Positions 36,375-45,307 of a stretch of 64,000 nucleotides of DNA are shown piece after piece. The stretch comes from Streptomyces sp. F001 (GTDB lineage: Bacteria > Actinomycetota > Actinomycetes > Streptomycetales > Streptomycetaceae). Position 1 is the stretch's first letter; every line of letters begins with the position of its first letter. The translations under genes were made by a program, and so were the position numbers. Location: NCBI RefSeq assembly GCF_004187715.1, contig NZ_QZWF01000019.1, forward strand, positions 1 through 64,000. The letters run 5' to 3'. The notes below the pieces were generated by a model. It ran no database searches. It was given only the letters and a program-made list of their open reading frames with translations, and had not been told where the DNA came from.

Positions 36375-36386
36375 CGGTGATCACCG
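36375..36386. promoter_or_regulatory. 12-bp palindrome between MerR and permease genes
   Basis: CGGTGATCACCG is perfectly self-complementary, 75 bp before the MerR start (on its upstream side) and about 180 bp before the permease start. It could be an operator for either gene. Confidence 0.4.
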
Positions 36387-36469
36387 TGGATACCCGCAGT
36401 GGATCAGGTGAGAAGTAACGCTCTGTGACATGGACCACCGTGTCCCCGCCGACCGGTGTGGGAAGGTGC

Positions 36470-36514
36470 TGCCTTGGTCCGTGTCACGTCACGAGCGTGG
36501 GGCGGACCAAGGCA
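36470..36514 (+). promoter_or_regulatory. 12-bp perfect stem-loop in the permease leader
   Basis: TGCCTTGGTCCG and CGGACCAAGGCA pair across a 21-nt loop, ending 53 bp before the permease GTG. It lies where the 5' untranslated region should be and could act as an RNA control element or an operator. Confidence 0.5.
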
Positions 36515-36567
36515 CGTACGGACACCTGAGCGCACGACGCTCGGGCGCACCAGGAAGTGGTACCACC

Positions 36568-38034
36568 GTGAGCAAGGACGCCGTGGACACGGCCCGGATC
36601 GCCGCCGGAAGCGGGGCGACCACAACGCCCGCGGACGCGGGCGACGCCGGCTACAGCAAGGACCTCAAGGCCCGCCACGTCAACATGATCGCCATCGGCG
36701 GCGCGATCGGCACCGGACTCTTCCTGGGTGCCGGCGGCCGTCTGCACAACGCGGGCCCCGCGCTCGCGCTGGCCTACCTCGTCTGCGGCGTCTTCGCCTT
36801 CTTCGTCGTGCGGGCACTGGGCGAGCTCGTCCTGTACCGGCCCTCGTCCGGCTCCTTCGTGTCGTACGCGCGCGAGTTCCTCGGCGAGAAGGGCGCCTAC
36901 GTCGCGGGCTGGATGTACTTCCTGAACTGGTCGACGACCGGCATCGCCGACATCACCGCGATCGCGCTCTACACGCACTACTGGAGCATGTTCACCGACA
37001 TCCCGCAGTGGGTGCTGGCGCTGATCGCCCTCGCGGTGGTCCTGGCGGTGAACCTGATCTCGGTGAAGATCTTCGGCGAGATGGAGTTCTGGTTCGCGAT
37101 CATCAAGGTCGCCACCCTCGTCGGCTTCATGTTCGTCGGCATCTTCCTGCTGGCCACCCAGCACGAGGTCGGCGGCCAGACGCCCGGCCTGAGCGTGATC
37201 ACGGACAACGGGGGTGTCTTCCCGCACGGCCTGATGCCGGTCGTCCTCGTGATGCAGGGCGTGATCTTCGCGTATGCCGCGCTGGAGCTGGTCGGTGTCG
37301 CCGCGGGCGAGACCGCCGAGCCGGAGAAGGTCGTCCCGCGCGCGGTGAACTCGATCATGTGGCGGGTCGGCCTGTTCTACGTCGGCTCGGTCGTGCTGCT
37401 GGCCCTGCTGCTGCCCGGCTCGGTGTACTCGGCCGACGAGAGCCCCTTCGTCACCGTCCTGTCCAAGATCGGCATCCCGGCCGCGGGCGACGTGATGAAC
37501 CTGGTCGTCCTCACGGCCGCCATGTCCTCGCTGAACTCCGGCCTGTACTCCACCGGCCGCATCCTGCGCTCCATGGCGATGGCGGGCTCGGCCCCGAAGT
37601 TCACGGCCCGCATGAACCGCAGCCAGGTCCCCTACGGCGGCATCCTGCTCACCTGCGCGGTCTGCGTCCTCGGCGTCGGCCTGAACTACCTCATGCCGAG
37701 CCAGGCCTTCGAGATCGTGCTGAACGTCGCCTCCCTCGGCATCATCAGCACCTGGGTGATCATCATGGTCTGCCACCTGATCTTCGTCCGCCGCGCCAGG
37801 GAGGGCCTGGTCACCCGGCCGAGCTTCCGCCTCCCCGGCAGCCCCGTCACCGAGATCACCACGATCGCCTTCCTGCTGGCCTGCCTCGGCATGATGTGGA
37901 ACGACCCCGAGGTCGGCCGCAAGACGCTGCTGCTCATCCCCGTCATCGGGGCCATGCTGGTCGCCGGCTGGTACGCGATCCGCCGCAAGGCCGCACGGGC
38001 CGCGGATGAGGAGCTGTCGCAGCTCACGAAGTAG
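36568..38034 (+). CDS. Amino acid permease, APC family (asparagine-permease-like)
   Basis: A protein of 488 residues with twelve predicted membrane helices. The N-terminal signature KARHVNMIAIGGAIGTGLFLG is that of the amino acid transporter subfamily of the APC superfamily, and overall similarity in the cytoplasmic loops suggests an AnsP-type L-asparagine permease. It imports amino acids by proton symport. The GTG at 36568 follows AGGAAG; the open frame extends upstream in non-membrane sequence. Confidence 0.88.
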   Translation: MSKDAVDTARIAAGSGATTTPADAGDAGYSKDLKARHVNMIAIGGAIGTGLFLGAGGRLHNAGPALALAYLVCGVFAFFVVRALGELVLYRPSSGSFVSYAREFLGEKGAYVAGWMYFLNWSTTGIADITAIALYTHYWSMFTDIPQWVLALIALAVVLAVNLISVKIFGEMEFWFAIIKVATLVGFMFVGIFLLATQHEVGGQTPGLSVITDNGGVFPHGLMPVVLVMQGVIFAYAALELVGVAAGETAEPEKVVPRAVNSIMWRVGLFYVGSVVLLALLLPGSVYSADESPFVTVLSKIGIPAAGDVMNLVVLTAAMSSLNSGLYSTGRILRSMAMAGSAPKFTARMNRSQVPYGGILLTCAVCVLGVGLNYLMPSQAFEIVLNVASLGIISTWVIIMVCHLIFVRRAREGLVTRPSFRLPGSPVTEITTIAFLLACLGMMWNDPEVGRKTLLLIPVIGAMLVAGWYAIRRKAARAADEELSQLTK

Positions 38035-38095
38035 GCAGCGGCCTGCGAAGCAGCAGGTCAGGGCCACTGTCAGTGGCATCGCCTACGGTGGCGTC

Positions 38096-38584
38096 ATGTC
38101 GGGGATCACGTATGTCCGGGGTGACGCCACCGCGCCGTCGGTGAAGGGCGTCAAGCTGATCGCTCATGTCTGCAACGACATCGGGGGCTGGGGGAAGGGC
38201 TTCGTCCTGGCCGTATCGCGCCGCTGGCCGGAGCCGGAGAAGGCGTTCCGCGCCTGGCACCGGGAGCGGGCGTCCAACGACTTCGGGCTGGGTGCCGTCC
38301 AGTTCGTGCAGGTGGAGCCGTATGTGTGGGTGGCCAACATGGTCGGCCAGCGCGGGATCCGCACGGGCAGCAAGGGGGTCCCGGTGCGGTACGAGGCGAT
38401 CGACACCGCCCTCGCCCGCCTCGCCGACCAGGCCGCCGAACTCGACGCCTCCGTCCACATGCCCCGGATAGGGTGCGGTCTGGCCGGAGGCAAGTGGTCG
38501 CGTGTCGAACCCCTTATCGCCGAGCGGCTGGTGCGGCGGGGGATCGCCGTGACGGTCTACGACCATGGGGAGGGCCGGAATTGA
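38096..38584 (+). CDS. Macrodomain protein (ADP-ribose-linked hydrolase)
   Basis: A protein of 162 residues made of a single macrodomain: ITYVRGDATAP, LIAHVCNDIGGWGKGFVLAVS with the ADP-ribose-binding glycines, and MPRIGCGLAGGKW near the C-terminus. From memory, the S. coelicolor homologue (SCO6735) removes ADP-ribose from glutamate and its loss raises antibiotic output. TACGGT 8 bp before the ATG suggests a leaderless message. It overlaps the following kinase gene as TTGA. Confidence 0.88.
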   Translation: MSGITYVRGDATAPSVKGVKLIAHVCNDIGGWGKGFVLAVSRRWPEPEKAFRAWHRERASNDFGLGAVQFVQVEPYVWVANMVGQRGIRTGSKGVPVRYEAIDTALARLADQAAELDASVHMPRIGCGLAGGKWSRVEPLIAERLVRRGIAVTVYDHGEGRN

Positions 38585-39504
38585 GCCGGGACACCGACGT
38601 GCTCGTGCTGGGCGGCGCGGGCGTCGACACGATCGTGTACGTACCGGAGCTGCCCCTCCCGTACGCGGACAGTTACATGGTCGACTCCGGAATCCGCACC
38701 CGCGCGGGTCAGACCGGCGACTTCGTCGCCCTCGGCCTGAGCGCCCTGGGCCTGCGCACTCATCACGTCGACATGCTCGGCGACGACCCCGAGGGCGACC
38801 TGGTCCGCGGGCTGCACCACGACAACGGCATCGCGCTGACCGCCGTCCCGCAGCCCGCCGGGACCAAGCGCGCGGTCAACCTGGTGGGCCCCGACGGCCG
38901 CCGGCTCTCCCTGTACGACACGAGCCGCTCCCGCCCCGACGACCGGCTACCCGAGTCGACGATCCGCGCCCTGGCCGAGTCCGGCCGTCATGCCCACGTC
39001 TGCATCACCCAGCCGTGCGCCCATGCCCTGCCCGTGCTCCGCGAGACCGGCGTGACGATCTCCACCGACCTGCACGACTGGGACGGGGAGAACCCGTACC
39101 ACGAGCCGTTCGCGTATGAGGCGGACGTGGTCTTCCTCTCCGCAGCCGCCCTCATCGCCCCCGAGGCGACCATGCGCCGCATCGCCGAGCGAGGCCGGGC
39201 CGAGGTGGTCGTCGCCACCGCCGGAGCCCAGGGCGCGCATCTGCTGATCGACGGCGAGCTGACCCGGACACCCCCGGTGGCGCCGCCTGCGCCGGTGGTG
39301 GACTCCAACGGCGCAGGCGATGCCTTTGCGGCCGCCTTCCTGTTCGGCTGGTTGCGGGGCGAGCCGCCCGGGCGCTGCGCCCTGTACGGCGCGATCGCGG
39401 GCGCTCACGCCTGCACGGTGCCGTCCACGGAGACCGCGGCGATCGGACGGGACGAGCTCCTCGCCCGCGCGAGAGAGCTGGACGCGACGCCCTCCGTACA
39501 GTGA
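38581..39504 (+). CDS. PfkB-family sugar/nucleoside kinase
   Basis: A protein of 307 residues of the ribokinase/PfkB family: N-terminal LVLGGAGVDTIVYV, then GGxxxN-type substrate loop replaced by RAGQTGDFVALGLSALG, and the catalytic PVVDSNGAGDAFAAAF with its Asp near residue 250. The start is TTG, overlapping the macrodomain stop as TTGA and preceded by GGGGAGGG, so the two are translationally coupled. Substrate unknown; a ribose or ADP-ribose-derived sugar is plausible from the partner. Confidence 0.85.
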   Translation: MSRDTDVLVLGGAGVDTIVYVPELPLPYADSYMVDSGIRTRAGQTGDFVALGLSALGLRTHHVDMLGDDPEGDLVRGLHHDNGIALTAVPQPAGTKRAVNLVGPDGRRLSLYDTSRSRPDDRLPESTIRALAESGRHAHVCITQPCAHALPVLRETGVTISTDLHDWDGENPYHEPFAYEADVVFLSAAALIAPEATMRRIAERGRAEVVVATAGAQGAHLLIDGELTRTPPVAPPAPVVDSNGAGDAFAAAFLFGWLRGEPPGRCALYGAIAGAHACTVPSTETAAIGRDELLARARELDATPSVQ

Positions 39505-39505
39505 C

Positions 39506-41035
39506 CTACTCGGCGTGCCCGTGGTCGTGATCATGGTCGTGCACGCCGTTCGTCGCCGCGATCTTCTTCCACGACTTCGGCTGCACCGGCGCGCCCTTCG
39601 CCCCCAGCGCCCGGGCCGAGACCGACGCGTCCCGCGCCGCCGGCGCACCCGGCTTCGACGGCTCGAACAGCCAGGTGTCGAAGAGCGTGGCGAGCGGCTT
39701 CCCGGACACCTGCTCCGCGTACCGCCGGAAGTCGGCGACCGACGCGTTGCCGTGCGCGTACTTCGCCGGCCAGCCCTTCAGGACGGTGAAGAAGGCATCG
39801 TCGCCGATCTCGTTCCGCAACGCCTGGAGCGCCAGCGCGCCCCGGTCGTACACCGCGAGATGGAACTGGTTCTCGGGCCCCGGGTCCCCGGGCCGCACCG
39901 TCCAGAACGGGTCGTCGGCCGGACGGGAGGCGTACACGTAGTCCGCGATCTCCTGCGCCGTGCCCTCGCCCTCGTGTTCGGACCACAGCCACTGCGCATA
40001 GCGCGCGAAGCCCTCGTTGATCCAGATGTCCTTCCAGCCGGCCACGGACACGAGGTCGCCGTACCACTGGTGGGCCAGCTCGTGCACGACCACGGACGTG
40101 TTCGACCCGTTGGCGAACTGCCGCGGGCTGTAGAAGGGCCGGGTCTGCGTCTCCAGCGCGTACCCGGTGTCGGTGTTGGGCACGTAGCCGCCGAGGGCGT
40201 TGTACGGATACGGCCCGAAGTACCCGGTGAGCCAGTCGGCGATCTCCCCGGTCCGCTCGACGCTGGCCCGCGCTGCGCCGTAGCGGTCGCCCAGGTCCTT
40301 GCTGTACGCGCTGAGGACCGGGATGCCGCTCTCCGTGGTGCCGGTGGTCACGTCGAACTTCCCGACCGCGAGCGTGGCCAGATAGGTGGCCTGCGGTTTG
40401 CCGGACCGCCAGCTGTAGCGGGTCCACCCGGCCCGGGAACTGCTCGACTGCAGCGTGCCGTTGGAGATGGCCTGGGTGCCGTCCGGCACCTGGACGGACA
40501 CGTCGTAGGTGGCCTTGTCGAGCGGGTGGTCGTTGCTGGGGAACCACCACCAGGCCGCCTCGGGCTGACCGGCCGCGACACCGCCGTCCGGCGTACGGAG
40601 CCAGCTGGTGAACCCGTACGCCTGCTTCGCCGAAGGCACCCCGCTGTAGCGCACCACGACCGTTACGGCCGTGTCCTTGGCCAGCGGGGTCTTCGGGGTG
40701 ATCGCCAGCTCGTGCTCGCCGGAGGTCGTGAACGCCGCCCGGGCGCCGTTGACCCGCACCTCGCTCACGTCCAGCAGAAAGTCCAGATTGAAGCGGGTCA
40801 GATCCTGTGTGGTGCGCGCCAGCAGGGTCGCCGTGCCCTCCAAGCGGTCCGAGGCGGGCTGGTACTTCAGCCGGAGGTCGTAGTGGGAGACGTCGTAGCC
40901 GCCGTTGCCGTACGCCGGGTAGTAGGGGTCGCCGATCCCCGGAGCGCCGGGGGAGTGGCTCGCGGCCGATGCCGGGATCGCCAGCAACAGCAAGGCAGCC
41001 GCGAGTGCGCCCGGTGCCGTGATTCTGCGGTGCAC
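39506..41035 (-). CDS. Secreted M1-family zinc aminopeptidase
   Basis: A protein of 509 residues. A signal peptide (HRRITAPGALAAALLLLAIPASA) is followed by the beta-rich M1 N-terminal domain. The zinc site is HELAH (318-322) plus Glu341 in WINEGFARY. The usual exopeptidase GxMEN is seen as the modified GYALETQ. The C-terminus ends in a His/Asp-rich tail (HDHDHDHGH). The GTG at 41035 with GGAG five bases upstream was chosen over the ATG at 41083. It is shorter than cytosolic PepN, as expected for the secreted short form. Confidence 0.88.
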   Translation of the reverse strand: MHRRITAPGALAAALLLLAIPASAASHSPGAPGIGDPYYPAYGNGGYDVSHYDLRLKYQPASDRLEGTATLLARTTQDLTRFNLDFLLDVSEVRVNGARAAFTTSGEHELAITPKTPLAKDTAVTVVVRYSGVPSAKQAYGFTSWLRTPDGGVAAGQPEAAWWWFPSNDHPLDKATYDVSVQVPDGTQAISNGTLQSSSSRAGWTRYSWRSGKPQATYLATLAVGKFDVTTGTTESGIPVLSAYSKDLGDRYGAARASVERTGEIADWLTGYFGPYPYNALGGYVPNTDTGYALETQTRPFYSPRQFANGSNTSVVVHELAHQWYGDLVSVAGWKDIWINEGFARYAQWLWSEHEGEGTAQEIADYVYASRPADDPFWTVRPGDPGPENQFHLAVYDRGALALQALRNEIGDDAFFTVLKGWPAKYAHGNASVADFRRYAEQVSGKPLATLFDTWLFEPSKPGAPAARDASVSARALGAKGAPVQPKSWKKIAATNGVHDHDHDHGHAE

Positions 41036-41244
41036 GAAAGCTCCAAGTCGTAGGGGTGGAAAGTCTGTTCGGAGCCTATTCATTCCCTGTGTCCTTGGAC
41101 GTGTCCACAGCAACCGCTGTCACACGATCGCCATTCGGCCGTCATACGTATGGCCGCACCGGGGGCCTTTTCGGCCACCGCAACGTACTCCACCCGCGGA
41201 TTGCCCCCTTCTGCACGGGAGTTGACACAGGTACCGTCCCGCGC

Positions 41245-43206
41245 ATGCCGAAACGCACGCGCTTCACGATCTGGAGACCGCTCGCGACGGCGGCCACCGC
41301 CGCCCTGATGGCCACATTCCTCGCCCCCACGGCAGCGCACAGCGCCCCGCGCGAGAGCAGGCCCGTTCACTCGTACGACAACGCGGTCCGCGAGGCCGTT
41401 TGGGTGGACACCCGACTCGACGGCGACGGCGACGGAAGGACCGACCGGGTCGCCGTCGACATCGTCCGCCCGCGTGAACCCGCCCAGCAGGGCCGCAAGG
41501 TGCCCGTCATCATGGACGCCAGCCCGTACTACTCCTGCTGCGGCCGCGGCAACGAGAGCCAGAAGAAGACGTACGACGCCGACGGCGACGTCGTCCAGAT
41601 GCCGCTCTTCTACGACAACTACTTCGTGCCGCGCGGGTACGCCTTCGTCGGCGTCGACCTCGCCGGCACCAACCGCTCCGACGGCTGCGTCGATGTCGGC
41701 GGCCGCTCCGACATTCAGTCCGCGAAGGCCGTCGTCGACTGGCTGAACGGCCGGGCCAAGGCGTACACCACGCGTACCGGCACGGTGAGCGCCAAAGCGA
41801 CCTGGACCAACGGCAGGACAGGCATGATCGGCAAGAGCTGGGACGGCACCATTGCCAACGGTGTCGCCGCCACCGGCGTCGAGGGCCTCGAAACCATCGT
41901 GCCGATCAGCGCGATCTCCTCCTGGTACGACTACTACTTCACCAAGGGCGCCCCGCTGTACAACTCCGGCCCCGACTGGCTGTCGAACTACGTCAACAGC
42001 CCCGACGCCCGCGCCAAGTGCGCCACTGTCCAGCAGAAACTCGTCGACGGCGCCCCGCGCACCGGTGACTGGACACCGCTGTGGACCGAGCGCGACTACG
42101 TCAGGGCCACCAGCAAGGTCCGGGCGAGCGTCTTCCTCGTCCACGGCATGCAGGACCTCAACGTGCGGATGCAGCACGTCGGCCCGTGGTGGGACGCCCT
42201 CGCGAAGAACGGCGTCGAGCGCAAGATCTGGCTCTCCCAGACCGGCCACGTCGACCCCTTCGACTTCCGCCGCGCGGAGTGGGTGGACACCCTGCACCGC
42301 TGGTTCGACCACGAACTCCTCGGCTACGACAACGGCATCGACCGCGAGCCCATGGCCGACATCGAACGCCACCCCGACCAGTGGGTCGCCGCCAAGGCCT
42401 GGCCCCCGCGCGGCACCGACACCGTCCGCCTGAAGCCCGCCAAGGGCAACCGGCCGGGCGTCGGCACCCTCGGCCTGCGCACCGGCAAGGGCACCGAGAG
42501 CTTCACCGACGACCCGCAGCACAGCGAGACCGACTGGGCGTCCGCCATCGACAGCCCCACACCCGACAAGGCCGGCTTCGTCACCGGGCCACTCACCCGC
42601 GACCTGCGCCTGTCCGGCTCCTCCGAGGTCACCGTCACCGCGACGCCCACCACGTCCACGGCACACCTGTCCGCCGTCCTCGTGGACCTGGGTCCCGACA
42701 CCATCCGCGACTACGCCGACGCCGCCGAGGGCATCACCACGCTCCCCGACCGCACCTGCTGGGGCGCGAGCACCTCGGGCGACAGCGCCTGTTTCAAGGA
42801 GACCCGGGCGAAGACGGCCGACGTCGACTACACGATCGTCAGCCGCGGCTGGGCCGACCTCGGCAACCACGCCTCCGACCTGAAGGGGGTCCCGCTCACG
42901 CCGGGCAAGCCGTACACCATCACCCTCGACCTGGCGGCGACCGACCACGTCGTCCCGGCCGGACATCGCCTCGCACTGATCGTCGCGGGCACCGACCGGG
43001 ACCTCATCGATCCGCCGGCCGACACGCCGACCCTGACGCTGGACCTGTCCCGCACCTCCGCCCGCGTCCCGCTGGTCGGCGGCACGGCCGCGTTCGTCCA
43101 TGCCACCTCGGGCACCGCGACCGCCACGCCCGCCCCGGAGCCGCTCGACGGTGTCGAGGCACCGCGCACCGCCCAGCGCGTACCGGGCCCCCGCACCGCC
43201 GGCTGA
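41245..43206 (+). CDS. Secreted X-Pro dipeptidyl-peptidase (S15 family)
   Basis: A protein of 653 residues with a signal peptide ending at AAHSAP. The alpha/beta hydrolase domain has the nucleophile Ser198 in GMIGKSWDG, a product-site Asp region in VFLVHGMQDLNV and the catalytic His in QTGHVDPF. The C-terminal 200 residues form the jelly-roll domain of the CocE/PepX family. It removes X-Pro dipeptides from peptides. It is divergent from the M1 peptidase gene; TACCGT before the ATG suggests a leaderless message. Confidence 0.9.
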   Translation: MPKRTRFTIWRPLATAATAALMATFLAPTAAHSAPRESRPVHSYDNAVREAVWVDTRLDGDGDGRTDRVAVDIVRPREPAQQGRKVPVIMDASPYYSCCGRGNESQKKTYDADGDVVQMPLFYDNYFVPRGYAFVGVDLAGTNRSDGCVDVGGRSDIQSAKAVVDWLNGRAKAYTTRTGTVSAKATWTNGRTGMIGKSWDGTIANGVAATGVEGLETIVPISAISSWYDYYFTKGAPLYNSGPDWLSNYVNSPDARAKCATVQQKLVDGAPRTGDWTPLWTERDYVRATSKVRASVFLVHGMQDLNVRMQHVGPWWDALAKNGVERKIWLSQTGHVDPFDFRRAEWVDTLHRWFDHELLGYDNGIDREPMADIERHPDQWVAAKAWPPRGTDTVRLKPAKGNRPGVGTLGLRTGKGTESFTDDPQHSETDWASAIDSPTPDKAGFVTGPLTRDLRLSGSSEVTVTATPTTSTAHLSAVLVDLGPDTIRDYADAAEGITTLPDRTCWGASTSGDSACFKETRAKTADVDYTIVSRGWADLGNHASDLKGVPLTPGKPYTITLDLAATDHVVPAGHRLALIVAGTDRDLIDPPADTPTLTLDLSRTSARVPLVGGTAAFVHATSGTATATPAPEPLDGVEAPRTAQRVPGPRTAG

Positions 43207-43207
43207 C

Positions 43208-44170
43208 TCACCCGGAGGCGGCCGGGCACGCCAGCCCGGCCGCCTCCTGTGCGCACCCCCATGCCACGGTCACGCCCGCACCCCCGTGGCCGTAGTTGTG
43301 CACCAGCACCCGCCCGTCCGGCAGCAGTTCGCGTTCCAGCCGCACCGCATCCCGTACCGGCCGCAGCCCCACCCGGTGCTCCAGGATCCGCGCCCCGGCG
43401 ATCTCCGGCCGCAGGGCCGCGCACCGCCGTACGATCGCCTCGGCCACCGCCGGATCCGGCCGCAGCGACCACACGTCCTGCTCCGCCGTCCCGCCCAGCA
43501 CCAGCCGCCCCGGCTGTGGGAAGAAGTACGCCATCTCCCCGGACGCGTCCTTGGAGACGAGCCAGGTGCCGATGCCTGGGTTCTCCACGACGACCAACTG
43601 TCCGCGCAGCGGCCGTACGGACTCGTCCGGCACCAGCTCACGCGCCCCCAGGGCCGTGCAGTTGACCACGACCGGCGCTTCGGCCTCGGCGAACGCCGAC
43701 ACCGTGCGCTCCTCGACCGAGCCGCCCGCCTTCACCAACCGCTCCCGCAGCCACGGCAGATGAGTCGACATGTCGATCAGCGGCAGCCGTGCCCACAGTC
43801 CCGTCCCGGCGTACTCCGCGGCCGTCGCCGCCCGGAGCCCGGGCAGCCGCGCCGCCGCCCAGCTGTCCGTCTCGTCCAGGTCTGTCTCGCCCAGTACCCC
43901 TTCGACCATGCGTACGCCGGTGACCTCGGAATGCTCGGCCAACTCCTCGTAGACGTCCAGCGAGTGCAGGGCCCACCTGCGCGCCGACGCCTCCGGCTCG
44001 ATGCGGTAGGGCCACCACAGCGCGCCCGCAACCGCCGAGGTGGTCCGCTCGACGGGCTCCCGCGTCCACACCCGCACCCGTCGGCCGCGCTCGGCGAGCA
44101 GCACCGCCGTCGTCAGCCCGATGACACCCCCGCCGACGACGATCACATCGCCCTTCACGTCACTGTCCAC
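43208..44170 (-). CDS. D-amino acid oxidase
   Basis: A protein of 320 residues. The FAD-binding Rossmann fold opens with VIVVGGGVIGLTTAVLL, and the C-terminal signature VHNYGHGGAGVTVAWG is that of D-amino acid/D-aspartate oxidases. It oxidises D-amino acids to keto acids, ammonia and peroxide. The start is a GTG; it is convergent with the dipeptidyl-peptidase gene, one base between stops. Confidence 0.92.
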   Translation of the reverse strand: MDSDVKGDVIVVGGGVIGLTTAVLLAERGRRVRVWTREPVERTTSAVAGALWWPYRIEPEASARRWALHSLDVYEELAEHSEVTGVRMVEGVLGETDLDETDSWAAARLPGLRAATAAEYAGTGLWARLPLIDMSTHLPWLRERLVKAGGSVEERTVSAFAEAEAPVVVNCTALGARELVPDESVRPLRGQLVVVENPGIGTWLVSKDASGEMAYFFPQPGRLVLGGTAEQDVWSLRPDPAVAEAIVRRCAALRPEIAGARILEHRVGLRPVRDAVRLERELLPDGRVLVHNYGHGGAGVTVAWGCAQEAAGLACPAASG

Positions 44171-44236
44171 GCGGGGACGGTAGCGGAATGTGTCATGCCG
44201 CGCTCAGAGCGGCCGCACTCTGGGGATACTCACAGC

Positions 44237-45259
44237 ATGTCTGCCGCGTACGCGACCTTCGGCCTGGCACCGGCGATGCGTGCCGGTGAAGTTCTCGCAG
44301 ACGGTGGCTACCAGGTCCACCGGGACTTCGTGGACTTCATCGTCGACGGACGCCCCCTGCTGTTCCAGCTGTCCGACCTGGACGCCGTCTCCCCACTCGC
44401 CTCCGACGTCCCGCCCGCGATCTTCACCGCCCAGGTGCGCAGCCTGCTCCTGGAGGCGGAGGCGCCCTTGCCCGGTGGGCGTTATGTCATCTACGGCTGC
44501 CCCGAATGCGCCGACCTTGCGTGCGGGGCGGTCACCGCGGTCATCGACAGAGCCGACGACGACTACGTGTGGCGGGACTTCGCCTGGCAGACGGAGGAGC
44601 AGGCCGACCTGGAGCTCAACGGCTACCACGGCATCGGCCCGTTCCGTTTCCACGGCGAGGAGTACCGGGCGGCGCTGAACTCCCTGCTGAACGGCGACGC
44701 CAACGGCAGCCGCCGCCGCGTCCTGCTGATCGGCGCCCGCGTCGCCCTGCTCGCCAAGCTCGCCGCCGCCCTGCGCACCATCGGCATCGGCGCCGACATC
44801 ACCCGCGACGCCGACGACGTCCCCGCCGACGAACTGCGCGGCTACGGCGCCGTCGTCTTCGGCCGCGGGGTCGGCGAGGAGGAGCGCGCCGCCGTGCGCC
44901 GGGCCTTCGAACGCGCCGGAGTCGACGTGGCCTGCGTCGACGGACTCGCCCCCATCGTCCCGCTCCTCGTCGCCCAGATCGAACACGCCCTCGACCGCAG
45001 CCCGGTGGAGCAGCGCCGCCTCACCCGGCTGGTCGCCGCCGACGGCGAGGCGGGCGTCGAGATCACCTCCGCCTGCCGGGTCCGCCTCACCGCGTACCGC
45101 ATCGACCGGCTCGCCCGCGCCCACACCCATGAGCTCTTCGACGGCCTCCTCGAAGCCGGCCGGCACCGCATCGCCCTGGACGCGAAGGCTGTGAAGGGGG
45201 AGTCCTTCGTGGTGGCGAGGACGGCGGGAAGCGTGCTGGTGGAGGCGATGGCCCACTGA
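44237..45259 (+). CDS. Conserved actinobacterial protein with Cys-Pro-x-Cys motif
   Basis: A protein of 340 residues not assigned to a named family. The N-terminal half contains YGCPECADLACGAVTAVI, a cysteine cluster common in Streptomyces hypotheticals, followed by VWRDFAWQTEEQADL. The middle (RRVLLIGARVALLAKLAAAL) looks like a Rossmann-type dinucleotide or response-regulator-like fold, which may explain annotation as oxidoreductase. GATACT before the ATG suggests leaderless expression. Function unknown. Confidence 0.75.
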   Translation: MSAAYATFGLAPAMRAGEVLADGGYQVHRDFVDFIVDGRPLLFQLSDLDAVSPLASDVPPAIFTAQVRSLLLEAEAPLPGGRYVIYGCPECADLACGAVTAVIDRADDDYVWRDFAWQTEEQADLELNGYHGIGPFRFHGEEYRAALNSLLNGDANGSRRRVLLIGARVALLAKLAAALRTIGIGADITRDADDVPADELRGYGAVVFGRGVGEEERAAVRRAFERAGVDVACVDGLAPIVPLLVAQIEHALDRSPVEQRRLTRLVAADGEAGVEITSACRVRLTAYRIDRLARAHTHELFDGLLEAGRHRIALDAKAVKGESFVVARTAGSVLVEAMAH

Positions 45260-45307
45260 AAACCGGGGCGACCGCCACGCCCGGTGGCCGTTAGGATCGA
45301 CGGTCTG

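Noticed and set aside
41080..43101. Minus-strand open frame of 673 codons opposite the X-Pro dipeptidyl-peptidase
   Set aside because: Antisense shadow with biased Val/Gly/Asp composition and no motif.
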